Shown: positions 36,507 to 45,379 of the stretch, piece after piece | Layout of the letters: every line of letters begins with the position of its first letter | Position numbering within the stretch: the first letter of the stretch is position 1 | NCBI GenBank assembly: GCA_001464625.1 | Contig: LNFJ01000044.1 | Coordinates: forward strand, 1-64,000 | Length of the DNA stretch: 64,000 nucleotides | Direction of reading: 5' to 3' | Source: Bacteroidia bacterium Ga0077558 | GTDB lineage: Bacteria; Bacteroidota; Bacteroidia; Chitinophagales; Chitinophagaceae | Made by a program: the position numbers and the translations under genes | Notes under the pieces: generated by a model | Told to the model about the DNA's origin: nothing | The model's input: only the letters and a program-made list of their open reading frames with translations | The model's database searches: none

Positions 36507-37850
36507 TTAACCCATTGTTTCCACAGTTGTATTTTGTTTTTCTTTCCTGAATGGCTGTGCTTTCCAATACGTTAAACTTCGCCATGCCCACTCTAATGGA
36601 CCAAAGCGAAAATAACGTAACCAGATATGGCTCCATATAATTTCTATAATCCATATTGTACCGACAACATAAAACAGTTGGTGATACTCCAGTTTGCCAA
36701 AATTGCCAAATCCTATTCCATAAAAATAGATTCCGCACATCACTGATTGCATAATATAATTGGTGAATGCCATTTGTCCTACAGGACGCATCAAAGCAAA
36801 CAGCCATTTAAACAAACCGGATTTATATAGCAGCATGATTAATCCGAATATACCAATAGAGTGAACGAGGCGTTGTGCCTGGTAAAAATCTAATGGTTTT
36901 GATTTTATTATTTCATACCAATTAAACTGATGATTCACATCATAGGTTACAAACAGGTAGGACAAGGGAAGCCCTACGCCAAGGCCTATAGCGGTCATCC
37001 ACGCATATACTTTAGTTTTTGCCTGCCCCTGTAAAATTCCCAATTTAAAAAAGGCAAGCCCCAGCAACATGAATAAAGGAACGTCCCATATAGCCCAGTA
37101 ATACATACCCAGTGTTTCACTCCGCTCTGCTTTTGCACTTCGCAGTTCATATATTTCTGCAAGACTTCCCCGCATAGCTTCTTCTTCCGATTTTATTTTT
37201 TTCCTCTTAACTTCTGCTTTTGAGTTTTCCTTTATTTCATTCATCGCAGCCAACTGATTTTTTTGCCTGTCACTCAGTTTTGTCGTTGTTGTATCAATCG
37301 CTGCTATCAGTTCGCCTTTTTTAATAGCCGATTTTTTTTGATACAAAGTCTTATTATCCATGATAGTACCCATCAGCAAAAAAATACTTGCCGCCATGAT
37401 CAGGTATTTTGGTTGCAGCCTCCGAAAAGCAAAAATGATTATTCCGCAAATGGCATAGTGATATAACACATCCCAGAACCAAAACAATACATACGCATGA
37501 AATACTCCAAATAAAAGCAGCCATAGTTGTCTTCGCAGAAATAATTCGGCCGGCATCAGACCCGTTGATTTTTTTTCCTGTCGGGTAATAAAAAGATACA
37601 TCCCAGCTCCAAAAAGCAACGAGAAAATGCCCCGCATACTTCCTTCAAATACACCCGGACCAAATACGTACCAGAAAAAATAATTAATTTGCCCTTGTGG
37701 CTGCATAGAAAAATCGCCAATAGCCGGGTAGGCAAGTCCGTACCCCGGAATATTCATTAATAATATGCCGAGAATGGCAAATCCTCGTAATGAATCGAGA
37801 ATAATAATTCTTTCGGATTGGTGGACAGGTGCTGCCAGTGTGGTGGACAT
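36507..37850 (-). CDS. DUF418 multi-pass membrane protein with polar insert
   Basis: 447 residues: IILDSLRGFAILGILLMN at about 15-32, GIFSLLFGAGMYLF, and the C-terminal core GQMAFTNYIMQS and GPLEWAWR identify DUF418. Between helices, at about 185-245, it has a strongly charged, probably coiled-coil loop (KENSKAEVKRKKIKSEEEA) that the paralogue at 26731 lacks. About nine or ten transmembrane helices. Function unknown. It is upstream of the S9 peptidase on the same strand. Confidence 0.87.
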   Translation of the reverse strand: MSTTLAAPVHQSERIIILDSLRGFAILGILLMNIPGYGLAYPAIGDFSMQPQGQINYFFWYVFGPGVFEGSMRGIFSLLFGAGMYLFITRQEKKSTGLMPAELFLRRQLWLLLFGVFHAYVLFWFWDVLYHYAICGIIIFAFRRLQPKYLIMAASIFLLMGTIMDNKTLYQKKSAIKKGELIAAIDTTTTKLSDRQKNQLAAMNEIKENSKAEVKRKKIKSEEEAMRGSLAEIYELRSAKAERSETLGMYYWAIWDVPLFMLLGLAFFKLGILQGQAKTKVYAWMTAIGLGVGLPLSYLFVTYDVNHQFNWYEIIKSKPLDFYQAQRLVHSIGIFGLIMLLYKSGLFKWLFALMRPVGQMAFTNYIMQSVMCGIYFYGIGFGNFGKLEYHQLFYVVGTIWIIEIIWSHIWLRYFRFGPLEWAWRSLTYWKAQPFRKEKQNTTVETMG

Positions 37851-37993
37851 GGTAGTTTTGGTTTTGGTTATAAATGCACAATAAAATGCTAATGCAGGGT
37901 GGTGTGGACATTAAGGTAGGCGATTAGAATGGCTTATGCAAAATAAAATCTTACCCGCTATAGCAGATAAGAACAAAAAAGTATACTGATTAA

Positions 37994-40006
37994 TTAGTAA
38001 GAAAGAAGTTTGTTAACGGTGTCATCCAACCTCGCCTTCGCCATAAAATTATTTTCCAACTCTATATTAAAAGGAATCGGTGTATCTAACGAAGCACAAC
38101 GCATTACCGGCGCATCCAATAATCCAAAACAATTTTCGGCGATCCAGGCGGCTATTTCTCCCCCAATACCACCAATCAATGTGTCTTCATGTAATAACAA
38201 AACCCTTCCGGTTCGTTGCACTGCTTCCCGAATAGCTAAGTAGTCAAGGGGCAATAAAGTTCGCAAGTCTAAAATATCAATAGAAATCTCCGGATGCTCG
38301 GCTGCATAATCTTCTGCCCACAATACGCCGGCACCATACGTAATGATGGAAATTTCATCGCCTTCTCTTATATGTCTTGCTTTTCCAATTTCTATTTCAT
38401 AATAGTCGGTTGGCACTTCGCCACTAACAGAGCGATACAATGCTTTGTGTTCAAAAAATAAAACAGGATTCGGATCGTTTATCGCTGCAATCAATAATCC
38501 TTTTGCATCAATAGGTGATGATGGATACACCACTTTCAATCCAGGTGTTTTTATAAACCATGCTTCATTACTTTGAGAATGAAAAGGACCAGCACCTACA
38601 CCACCACCTGTTGGCATTCGTATAACTACATCTGCATTTTGTCCCCAGCGGTAATGAATTTTTGCAAGGTTATTTATTATCTGGTTAAAGCCTACCGTTA
38701 CAAAATCTGCAAACTGCATTTCCATCATACTCTTATATCCTTCCAATGATAAACCTAATGCTGCGCCAACAATTGCACTTTCACACAATGGAGTATTACG
38801 TACTCTTTCTTTGCCAAATTCATTTACAAATCCTTCGGTTATTTTAAATGCTCCTCCATATTCTGCAATATCCTGTCCCATGAGAATGAGATTGGAATGC
38901 TGCTGCATGGATTGATAAAGACCTTCCTTAATTGCGTCTATTAGCCGCTTTTCAGAAGTGGGTTGTGGGTTGTAGTTTGTCAGTCGTGAGTTATCAATGA
39001 CACCCGACACCCGAACACTCTCACCTGTTTTAGCATACACATCTTCCATCTCTTCTTCCGTATCTGCAACAACTGGCTTGGTATTAAATCCAATCGCTAA
39101 TTCGCTTTCTATTCTTTCTTTAAACTCAATTCGTATTGCTTCAATATTTGCTTCTGTTAAAACCGCTTCTTTAATTAAAAACTGTTCGTAGTTTTTAATC
39201 GGGTCTTTCATTTCCCAGAGTTTGAATAAATCCTGCGGTACATATTTTGTTCCACTGGCTTCTTCATGTCCTCTCATTCTAAAAGTGAGACACTCTATTA
39301 AATATGGTTTTTGATTTTTGATGCAATAGTCTCTTACGCCTTTTATCGTATCATATACCTGTAACAAATTATTGCCATCTATCTGCACTCCTTCCATTCC
39401 ATAGCCCTTCGCTTTATCAATTAAACTAATACAGCGGTATTGCTCATTTACTGGAGTGCTTAGTCCATATCCATTGTTCTCAATAATAAATATGACAGGC
39501 AGATCCCAAACTGCTGCTGTATTTAGTGCTTCATGAAAATCGCCTTCGCTGGTACCTCCATCGCCGGTAAAGGCCAATGATACTTTTTTTTCTTTTCTTA
39601 ATTTATGTGCTAATGCTACACCATCGGCAATGGCCAATTGCGGGCCAAGATGTGATATCATTCCACAGATATGATGCTCTCTGTTTCCAAAGTGAAAACT
39701 TCTTTCTCTTCCCTTGCTGTATCCTTCCTGTGCACCTTGCCATTGCATAAATAATTTGTGCAACGGCATATTACGGGTAGTGAATACTCCCAGGTTTCTA
39801 TGCAAGGGCATTATCCATTCATCAGGTTGCAATGCTAAAGTGGCGCCTACAGATATTGCTTCTTGTCCGATACCACTAAACCATTTGGAGATTTTTCCCT
39901 GTCGTAATAGTACCAGCATTTTTTCCTCGATCATGCGGGGCCAAAGCAGACTTCTGTAAAAATGTACAAGCTGTTCGTTGGATAATTCTTTGCGGTCGAA
40001 TGTCAT
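37994..40006 (-). CDS. branched-chain 2-oxoacid dehydrogenase E1, alpha and beta fused
   Basis: 670 residues, cytosolic. Residues 1-~325 are E1-alpha, with the thiamine diphosphate motif GDGG (148-151) to NN (177-178); residues ~351-670 are E1-beta (AEYGGAFKITEGF, MPTGGGVGAGPFHSQS, DLRTLLPLD). The enzyme decarboxylates branched-chain 2-oxoacids and acetylates the E2 lipoyl group, feeding branched fatty acid synthesis. Fused E1 chains are common in Bacteroidota. The linker (about 329-350) is encoded by nine heptamer units (see 38958-39020). No E2 or E3 gene is in the window. Confidence 0.92.
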   Translation of the reverse strand: MTFDRKELSNEQLVHFYRSLLWPRMIEEKMLVLLRQGKISKWFSGIGQEAISVGATLALQPDEWIMPLHRNLGVFTTRNMPLHKLFMQWQGAQEGYSKGRERSFHFGNREHHICGMISHLGPQLAIADGVALAHKLRKEKKVSLAFTGDGGTSEGDFHEALNTAAVWDLPVIFIIENNGYGLSTPVNEQYRCISLIDKAKGYGMEGVQIDGNNLLQVYDTIKGVRDYCIKNQKPYLIECLTFRMRGHEEASGTKYVPQDLFKLWEMKDPIKNYEQFLIKEAVLTEANIEAIRIEFKERIESELAIGFNTKPVVADTEEEMEDVYAKTGESVRVSGVIDNSRLTNYNPQPTSEKRLIDAIKEGLYQSMQQHSNLILMGQDIAEYGGAFKITEGFVNEFGKERVRNTPLCESAIVGAALGLSLEGYKSMMEMQFADFVTVGFNQIINNLAKIHYRWGQNADVVIRMPTGGGVGAGPFHSQSNEAWFIKTPGLKVVYPSSPIDAKGLLIAAINDPNPVLFFEHKALYRSVSGEVPTDYYEIEIGKARHIREGDEISIITYGAGVLWAEDYAAEHPEISIDILDLRTLLPLDYLAIREAVQRTGRVLLLHEDTLIGGIGGEIAAWIAENCFGLLDAPVMRCASLDTPIPFNIELENNFMAKARLDDTVNKLLSY
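38958..39020 (-). repeat. nine-unit heptamer array inside the E1 linker
   Basis: Read on the plus strand the units are GTGGGTT, GTGGGTT, GTAGTTT, GTCAGTC, GTGAGTT, ATCAATG, ACACCCG, ACACCCG, AACACTC. The array is 63 bases, so it adds 21 codons and keeps the reading frame. It encodes residues about 329-350 (SVRVSGVIDNS, RLTNYNPQP), precisely the joint between the E1-alpha and E1-beta domains. Confidence 0.8.
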
Positions 40007-40010
40007 ACTG

Positions 40011-40018
40011 CAAACCTA
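40011..40018 (-). promoter_or_regulatory. TAnnTTTG box abutting the E1 start codon
   Basis: On the minus strand 40018-40011 reads TAGGTTTG, four bases before the ATG at 40006. A TTTT about 18 bases further up (40036-40039) may be the -33 box. Transcription would start at or next to the ATG, implying a leaderless mRNA. Confidence 0.6.
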
Positions 40019-40165
40019 ATTAACATGATCCAGAATAAAACCCGGTTTCCTCCCTGTTATCTAAAAACAATAGTCAACAGTTGTGGATAAATATAAGAGA
40101 ATAACTAAATCCGTTTTTATTGAATTAAAGTATATTTACTTAGCATTATCTAAGAGTTTTTAACT

Positions 40166-41338
40166 ATGAAGACCCTACTAATTGTTTTTTTCGTTGTTAT
40201 TATTTCTCCATGTGTATTATTAGCACAGGATTTAAACTGGAATACAGTAACCTATACAACCGGTTCTCTTTCTACAGGTTTTGGAAGCATCGGCACCCCC
40301 GCATCAACCGTTTCGTTAAACATAACTGGAAGCACTGCTCGCATTGATGCAGGTTTTCCAACAAAATATACTGCCAACCCTCCGGGTTCTGGTGATGATT
40401 GCGCTGTTAATTGTGCACTTCGTACAAGAGTTACTTTTGTAACAATAGCAGAAACAGTTGTATATACCTTTACTTTTTCCCCTGCGGTATCTGGTCTTTC
40501 CTTTCGTATTTATGATATTGATGGAACTGATGCAAGCGGGGACCAGGCCAATGTAACCGCCACAGGTCCCTCTGGTGCCCAAAATATTACAATGACGAAC
40601 CTTAATACACCTCCCTCCACTATTACTGGAAGTGGTACAACCTCTGCCACAGCAACCGGTACACAGGGAGATACAGGCGACGATCAAGTTCAGGTTAGTA
40701 TTAGTGGTTTTGTAAATACACTTACCATTACCTACGCAAACAATCCAGCTAATCCAACAGCAGGCGTCAGAAGTTTTTCTTTCGGTAATCTTAGCTGGGC
40801 TGGCACACTCCCGGTTAAATGGATTTCATTTACAGGCAAGAAGCAAAATAACGGTAGTGCAGAATTAAAATGGATTACAGAAAATGAAATCAACGCAGAT
40901 AAATACATTGTGGAAAAAAGCAAAGACGGGCAGAACTTTGTGTCGATAGGAGAGCTTGCTGTTACTGGTGGCATCAGTCGTAACACCTACTCGTTTATAG
41001 ATCCTAATCCTGGAGTCGGTAATGCCCTTTACCGGATAAAACAATTAGACATTGATGGCCGTTTTGAGTATTCAGGCATTGTGGTAATAAAACAAAATAA
41101 TGAACTCACTACTGCTACAGTTTTTCCAAATCCAGCCAAAGATTTTTTACAAATTTCCCTTCCGGGAAACGTTCAGCTGCAACGCATTCAAGTGTTTGAT
41201 GCTTCTGGAAAGCTAATTATCCAATCGAAAAATTCAACAGGAAAGCTTGATATTTCCATATTAAAACCTGGGGTATATAACCTGCAGATTGAAAATACAT
41301 CCGGAGAAATATTTAGAAAGAGTTTTATAAAACAGTAA
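40166..41338 (+). CDS. secreted protein with type IX sorting domain
   Basis: 390 residues: signal peptide 1-20 (VLLAQ), a Thr/Ser/Gly-rich beta-sandwich (about 25-215) of unknown type, the connecting segment LPVKWISFTGKKQNNGSAELKWITENE that is common in T9SS cargo, and a C-terminal type A sorting domain (VFPNPAKDFLQIS at about 316-328, then KPGVYNLQIEN). The tail directs outer-membrane translocation and anchoring by the type IX machinery. No enzymatic motif is visible; adhesin or matrix protein is possible. A near-consensus promoter (TATATTTA, 40131-40138) precedes it. Confidence 0.88.
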   Translation: MKTLLIVFFVVIISPCVLLAQDLNWNTVTYTTGSLSTGFGSIGTPASTVSLNITGSTARIDAGFPTKYTANPPGSGDDCAVNCALRTRVTFVTIAETVVYTFTFSPAVSGLSFRIYDIDGTDASGDQANVTATGPSGAQNITMTNLNTPPSTITGSGTTSATATGTQGDTGDDQVQVSISGFVNTLTITYANNPANPTAGVRSFSFGNLSWAGTLPVKWISFTGKKQNNGSAELKWITENEINADKYIVEKSKDGQNFVSIGELAVTGGISRNTYSFIDPNPGVGNALYRIKQLDIDGRFEYSGIVVIKQNNELTTATVFPNPAKDFLQISLPGNVQLQRIQVFDASGKLIIQSKNSTGKLDISILKPGVYNLQIENTSGEIFRKSFIKQ

Positions 41339-41343
41339 CCTGT

Positions 41344-42618
41344 TTAAACAACCACCAACTCATAAAAATCTTCCGGCTGCAAATATTTCTGCGCAAGAGC
41401 TTGCAGCTCTTCTGCTGAAATTGTTTTAATTGTATTGATAGAGTCGTAGAAATATTTTTCCGTCAAATTATTCAATACAATGTTTTTCCAGCGGGCAATT
41501 ATTTGGAAAGGACCATCCAGGTCACCCAGCAAGCTACCCATCATATAATTTCTTACCAATAGCAATTCTTCTTCATCCACTAATTCTTCCCGCAGGTCTT
41601 TCATTTCTTTATAGACCTCGGTTATAGTCGCTTCGCTAACATCTTTGCCGGCTTCTGTGCTTATCATCCAACCTGACTCATGTATATGATTGAGCAAATA
41701 ACTGTGAATGCCATAGGTGTACCCTTTATCTTCCCGGATATTGCTCATCAGCCTCGATCCAAAAAACCCGCCGAACAATGAATTGAGCACCTGCACTTTT
41801 AAAAAATCGGGGTGATGGCGATTAGGAAATGGCCTGGCAATACGAATGGAGCCTTGTACACCATTGGCATCATTCGTAACCCTGAATTTTCTCTCTGCTG
41901 ACGGTGTTGAAATGATAGAAGAGGAGCCATTTGTTTTGTTAGGAAGATCTCCAAAATGTTCATCCAGTAAAGAATCGATATTTACAGGAAGTTTTCCTGC
42001 CACAAACAATATTAACTTCCCCTCCTGGTAATATTTTTTATAATGATCGAGTAACTCTTCTCTATTCAGGTCATTAAAATCTTCTTCTTTGCTATACTTA
42101 CCATACGGGTGATTCTCGCCATACAGGTAAACATCAATTAAGCGACTGGCTACAAAATCACTTTTTTTCAAATTCACTTTTAGCCGTTGCTTCATGTTTT
42201 GTTTATAAACATCCAATTCATTTTGAGGCATGGTTGAATCGGTGATCAATTCCTTAACAGCAGGTAATAGTTCCTTTATATGTTTTGTAAGGCAATGCAG
42301 TGTAATGGTAGACGTTTCGTTATAACAAGCCCGGTTGAGGTACGAGCCATAATACTCAAAATGTTCATTAATTTGAAAAGCTGATTTTTTGGATGTTCCA
42401 TTTCTCAATAAAAAATTAGTAGTAGCCGCCACCAGGTTTTTTTCTTCCTGCCAGTTACCGGCAAAAAATACCCATTCTAATGATAAGACTTCTTCTGCAC
42501 CGGCATTCACTGCGTATACTTCCACACCATTACGCAGTGTAAATTTGTCGGCAGGTTTTAATTGAAGATTAAAATTAACTGCATCTACTATCGTAGGTGA
42601 TTGTTTCCTGTCTGGCAT
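41344..42618 (-). CDS. M16 peptidase-like subunit without zinc site
   Basis: 424 residues from the ATG at 42618 (MPDRKQSP). A longer frame reaching 42732 would overlap the upstream M16 gene by 95 bp and add an unlikely basic-hydrophobic stretch, so it is rejected. The fold is M16 (LRNGVEVYAV, LEWVFFAGNW) but the HxxEH zinc motif is absent; instead SRLMSNIREDKGYTYG carries the conserved Arg/Tyr pair that binds the substrate C-terminus in the non-catalytic partner of M16B heterodimers. It follows the catalytic-type gene with 19 bp between them. Confidence 0.88.
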   Translation of the reverse strand: MPDRKQSPTIVDAVNFNLQLKPADKFTLRNGVEVYAVNAGAEEVLSLEWVFFAGNWQEEKNLVAATTNFLLRNGTSKKSAFQINEHFEYYGSYLNRACYNETSTITLHCLTKHIKELLPAVKELITDSTMPQNELDVYKQNMKQRLKVNLKKSDFVASRLIDVYLYGENHPYGKYSKEEDFNDLNREELLDHYKKYYQEGKLILFVAGKLPVNIDSLLDEHFGDLPNKTNGSSSIISTPSAERKFRVTNDANGVQGSIRIARPFPNRHHPDFLKVQVLNSLFGGFFGSRLMSNIREDKGYTYGIHSYLLNHIHESGWMISTEAGKDVSEATITEVYKEMKDLREELVDEEELLLVRNYMMGSLLGDLDGPFQIIARWKNIVLNNLTEKYFYDSINTIKTISAEELQALAQKYLQPEDFYELVVV

Positions 42619-42637
42619 AATGATCTTTTCTTTCTTC

Positions 42638-43882
42638 TTAATTGTTAGATAGATAATAAATGGTGCTGCAATTGGTATTGCGGAATATATTCTTGCTTTC
42701 CTGTAAAATATCTGCTGCAGATACAGCAGCATATTTATCCAATTCAGTATTCATCCAGGCTGCATCACCTAATATTTCATAATAAGCAAGACTGGTAGCC
42801 CGGCTCATTACACTCATATCTTCGAAAGCAATCATGCTTTCTGTTTTGTTCTTTACTTTTTGCAATTCTTCTACACTCACTAATTCATTTTTCATTTTTT
42901 CTAATTCTATCTCTACTGCTTTCTCTGCATCTTCCATCTTTACTCCTTTCACTAATTTTCCTTCTAATAAAACCAATCCATTATCAGTACTCCCAAAATG
43001 ATGGCATTCAATATTACTGAACAATTGTTTTTCTTTTACCAATGCCTGGTATAACCTGGAAGAACCGCCGCCACTAAGAACATCGGTTAACAAATCTATA
43101 GTATGGTATTCTTTATCCAACCGCCCCGCCATATGCCAGCATTTATATAATGCATCTAATGGCACATTCGCTTTGATCACTTGTTTTCTCTCTTCTGTCT
43201 GTGCAGGCTCTTGTGGCAGGTTTCTTACATATTTTTCTCCGGCAGGAATATCGCCAAACCATTTTTCGGCTAGTGCTTTTACTTTTTCTGTTGTAACATT
43301 TCCTGCAACTACCAGTACCGCATTTACCGGACGATAATGTTTAAAGAAGAAATTCTTTACGTCGTTCAATTGTGCATTTTCTATATGAGATAGTTTCTTT
43401 CCAATCGTCATCCAACGGTAAGGATGCTTTTTGTATGCCAACTCTCTTAGTTTATGTTGCACATCACCATATGGTTTTGTCAAATAATGCTCTTTAAACT
43501 CTTCACAAACCACTTTACGTTGTGTTTCTAAACTTTTTTCTTCAAAAGCTAATGATAACATGCGGTCACTCTCCAGCCAAAAAGCGGTTTCCAGGTTTTC
43601 TGCCGGCAGTTGTATGTAATAGTTAGTAAGATCGTTGGTAGTATAAGCGTTATTCTCTCCACCGGCCATTTGTAATGGCTCATCATAGCTTGGAATATTG
43701 ATGGAGCCTCCAAACATCAGGTGTTCAAACAAATGAGCAAAACCGGTTCGTTCAGGATCTTCATCTCTGGCGCCTACATCATACATAATATTCATCACAG
43801 CCATGGGTGTAGATAAATCCTGGTGCACAATTACTTTAAGACCATTATCCAATGTAAATTTTTCAAATTGTATCATACTCAA
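42638..43882 (-). CDS. M16 zinc metallopeptidase, catalytic subunit
   Basis: 414 residues, no signal peptide visible. The inverted zinc motif HLFEH is at H50-H54, with further acidic residues in ETQRKVVCEEFKEH as the third ligand region. This is the active member of a probable M16B heterodimer with the adjacent gene. Known enzymes of this type degrade peptides up to a few kDa in a closed chamber. Its location (cytosolic) differs from the mostly exported peptidases around it. Confidence 0.93.
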   Translation of the reverse strand: MSMIQFEKFTLDNGLKVIVHQDLSTPMAVMNIMYDVGARDEDPERTGFAHLFEHLMFGGSINIPSYDEPLQMAGGENNAYTTNDLTNYYIQLPAENLETAFWLESDRMLSLAFEEKSLETQRKVVCEEFKEHYLTKPYGDVQHKLRELAYKKHPYRWMTIGKKLSHIENAQLNDVKNFFFKHYRPVNAVLVVAGNVTTEKVKALAEKWFGDIPAGEKYVRNLPQEPAQTEERKQVIKANVPLDALYKCWHMAGRLDKEYHTIDLLTDVLSGGGSSRLYQALVKEKQLFSNIECHHFGSTDNGLVLLEGKLVKGVKMEDAEKAVEIELEKMKNELVSVEELQKVKNKTESMIAFEDMSVMSRATSLAYYEILGDAAWMNTELDKYAAVSAADILQESKNIFRNTNCSTIYYLSNN

Positions 43883-44027
43883 ATAACATTCGTTGAATTA
43901 CAAAGCTGATTGCTGAAAATTGCTGACAAAACTAGTCAGTGTTAATCCTGCCCAAAATTATAACGGACAGTTTGCAAAAGTATTGAAAAATGGAGGCGGT
44001 TGCAGAACAAATATGCTGAAACAAAAA

Positions 44028-45224
44028 CTATAAGATACTTTTCACTTTAAACTCAACTTCCTGCAATACTCCATCCCGGCGTATAAGCATCATTACTTTT
44101 TCATTGGGCTTTTGCAAGGCAATTTTATACTGGTTGAGATTTTGAGAAAATACTTTGTTCACCGCTATTACAATATCACCTTCTTTAAGGCCGGCCTCTT
44201 CGCCCGGTGACCCTTTTGCTACATCACCAATAAAAATTATTCCATCAATAAGATATAACTCAATTCCCGAATAGGAATAATCAAACGGTTCATTAAAGTG
44301 GCTATTGGGTAATAAGTATATCTCGGATTTTTTATAGTTGATAGTTACATTAAATCGCCGTAAAATATCATTACCAATAAGCCCTCCCATATAAGGATAA
44401 GAGGTAACATTATTCTCATCATCAAACGTAAAAACAGGTACATTTTTAAATTTATAAGGCCCCACTTTTACTTCCCGTATTACCGTAAGGTCCATATCAA
44501 TTTTTCCGCCCAACCCTTCTCCCTCTTTTACAAAATGTTTTTTCTTTCTTTTATAAAACATACTGTCTTCCACAAATTCCTTGTTCAGTAACATACACAG
44601 CCCCGCACCCATATCATATAAAAATTTTGCGTTGATGGTTCTGTCATCTTTTACCCGCAGATCTTGCGATACCAATAAATTTATGGTAGGCCTGAGCAAA
44701 TACCCACCTTTTGGATAGCGAATACTTCCGGGAGTCCAAAAAGAAATGCGCATACTATCATAATCTACCTTCATGATATAGCGGCTCAATATGGAATAGC
44801 CGATTATGCCATCAATCCGTTCGCCATATACAGCCGTAAGAATTCCATAATCATTGGTATGAAAATTCAGGCTATCCACAGTAAGACCCGGAAAATGCAA
44901 TTTCTGGTTATAAAAAAAACTTACAGTCCTGATACCCGCAATACCACGAATAGACCTATTGGTCGGGGTGGGTTTTATCCCAAAATAATCGGCTGTAGTA
45001 GAATCGAGTGAAATACCACTGCTGCCCGTATCGAGTACAAAATTCAAGGTATCCGGAAAATCGGCAAACCGGGCTTGCAGCAAAATAATGCCTCCGGTTA
45101 GTTGAATAAACGGTATAGTGGCAACATGCCGGGAAGGGGGTTCAATAAACTCTTCCTGTGCAGCCACGGGTTGTAGCTTCAACAGTAAACTAAGGATGGC
45201 AAAGCAATGAATCGTCTTTTTCAT
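44028..45224 (-). CDS. secreted aspartyl protease with PDZ domain
   Basis: 398 residues: signal peptide 1-22 (PVAAQ), two pepsin/retropepsin-like lobes with the active-site loops LDTGSSG (D65) and YDMGAG (D204; second loop Met instead of Thr), and a C-terminal PDZ domain (about 305-398) with GSPGEEAGLKEGDIVIAVN. PDZ-linked aspartyl proteases are common in Bacteroidota but poorly studied; the PDZ domain would recognise substrate C-termini. The DMG variation may lower activity or mark a distinct subfamily. Confidence 0.86.
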   Translation of the reverse strand: MKKTIHCFAILSLLLKLQPVAAQEEFIEPPSRHVATIPFIQLTGGIILLQARFADFPDTLNFVLDTGSSGISLDSTTADYFGIKPTPTNRSIRGIAGIRTVSFFYNQKLHFPGLTVDSLNFHTNDYGILTAVYGERIDGIIGYSILSRYIMKVDYDSMRISFWTPGSIRYPKGGYLLRPTINLLVSQDLRVKDDRTINAKFLYDMGAGLCMLLNKEFVEDSMFYKRKKKHFVKEGEGLGGKIDMDLTVIREVKVGPYKFKNVPVFTFDDENNVTSYPYMGGLIGNDILRRFNVTINYKKSEIYLLPNSHFNEPFDYSYSGIELYLIDGIIFIGDVAKGSPGEEAGLKEGDIVIAVNKVFSQNLNQYKIALQKPNEKVMMLIRRDGVLQEVEFKVKSIL

Positions 45225-45366
45225 ATCAACTAGACGGTATGGTAATCGATAACATTAAGACCCAAATCTTGTTCAAAATGATGCAGTAAGGGTTCCTATT
45301 TATATAAATTTACTTTAATGCGGCGGCTAATCAAAACCGCTCAACCTTTTTTGTGTTATTGCGGTG

Positions 45367-45374
45367 TAACTTTG
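45367..45374 (+). promoter_or_regulatory. TAnnTTTG box abutting mqnC
   Basis: TAACTTTG is an exact -7 box that ends six bases before the ATG at 45380; a TTTG at 45350-45353 is present but at a short spacing. The predicted transcript would begin at or very near the ATG. The box also argues against the GTG at 45353 as the start codon. Confidence 0.6.
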
Positions 45375-45379
45375 CACCC

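Noticed and set aside
40316-40687. Antisense Cys/Gly-rich frame of 123 codons
   Set aside because: It is the complement of the Thr/Ser-rich sequence of the T9SS cargo gene; composition artefact.
41330-41345. Small hairpin between the T9SS cargo and M16 genes as terminator
   Set aside because: Only a 6-bp AT-rich stem without a proper T-run.
42619-42732. N-terminal extension of the second M16 gene
   Set aside because: It overlaps the upstream M16 gene and is a shadow of its C-terminal codons; the ATG at 42618 starts a typical M16 sequence.
45353-45379. GTG start for mqnC
   Set aside because: The -7 promoter box at 45367-45374 lies inside this extension, and the ATG at 45380 gives a usual MqnC N-terminus.
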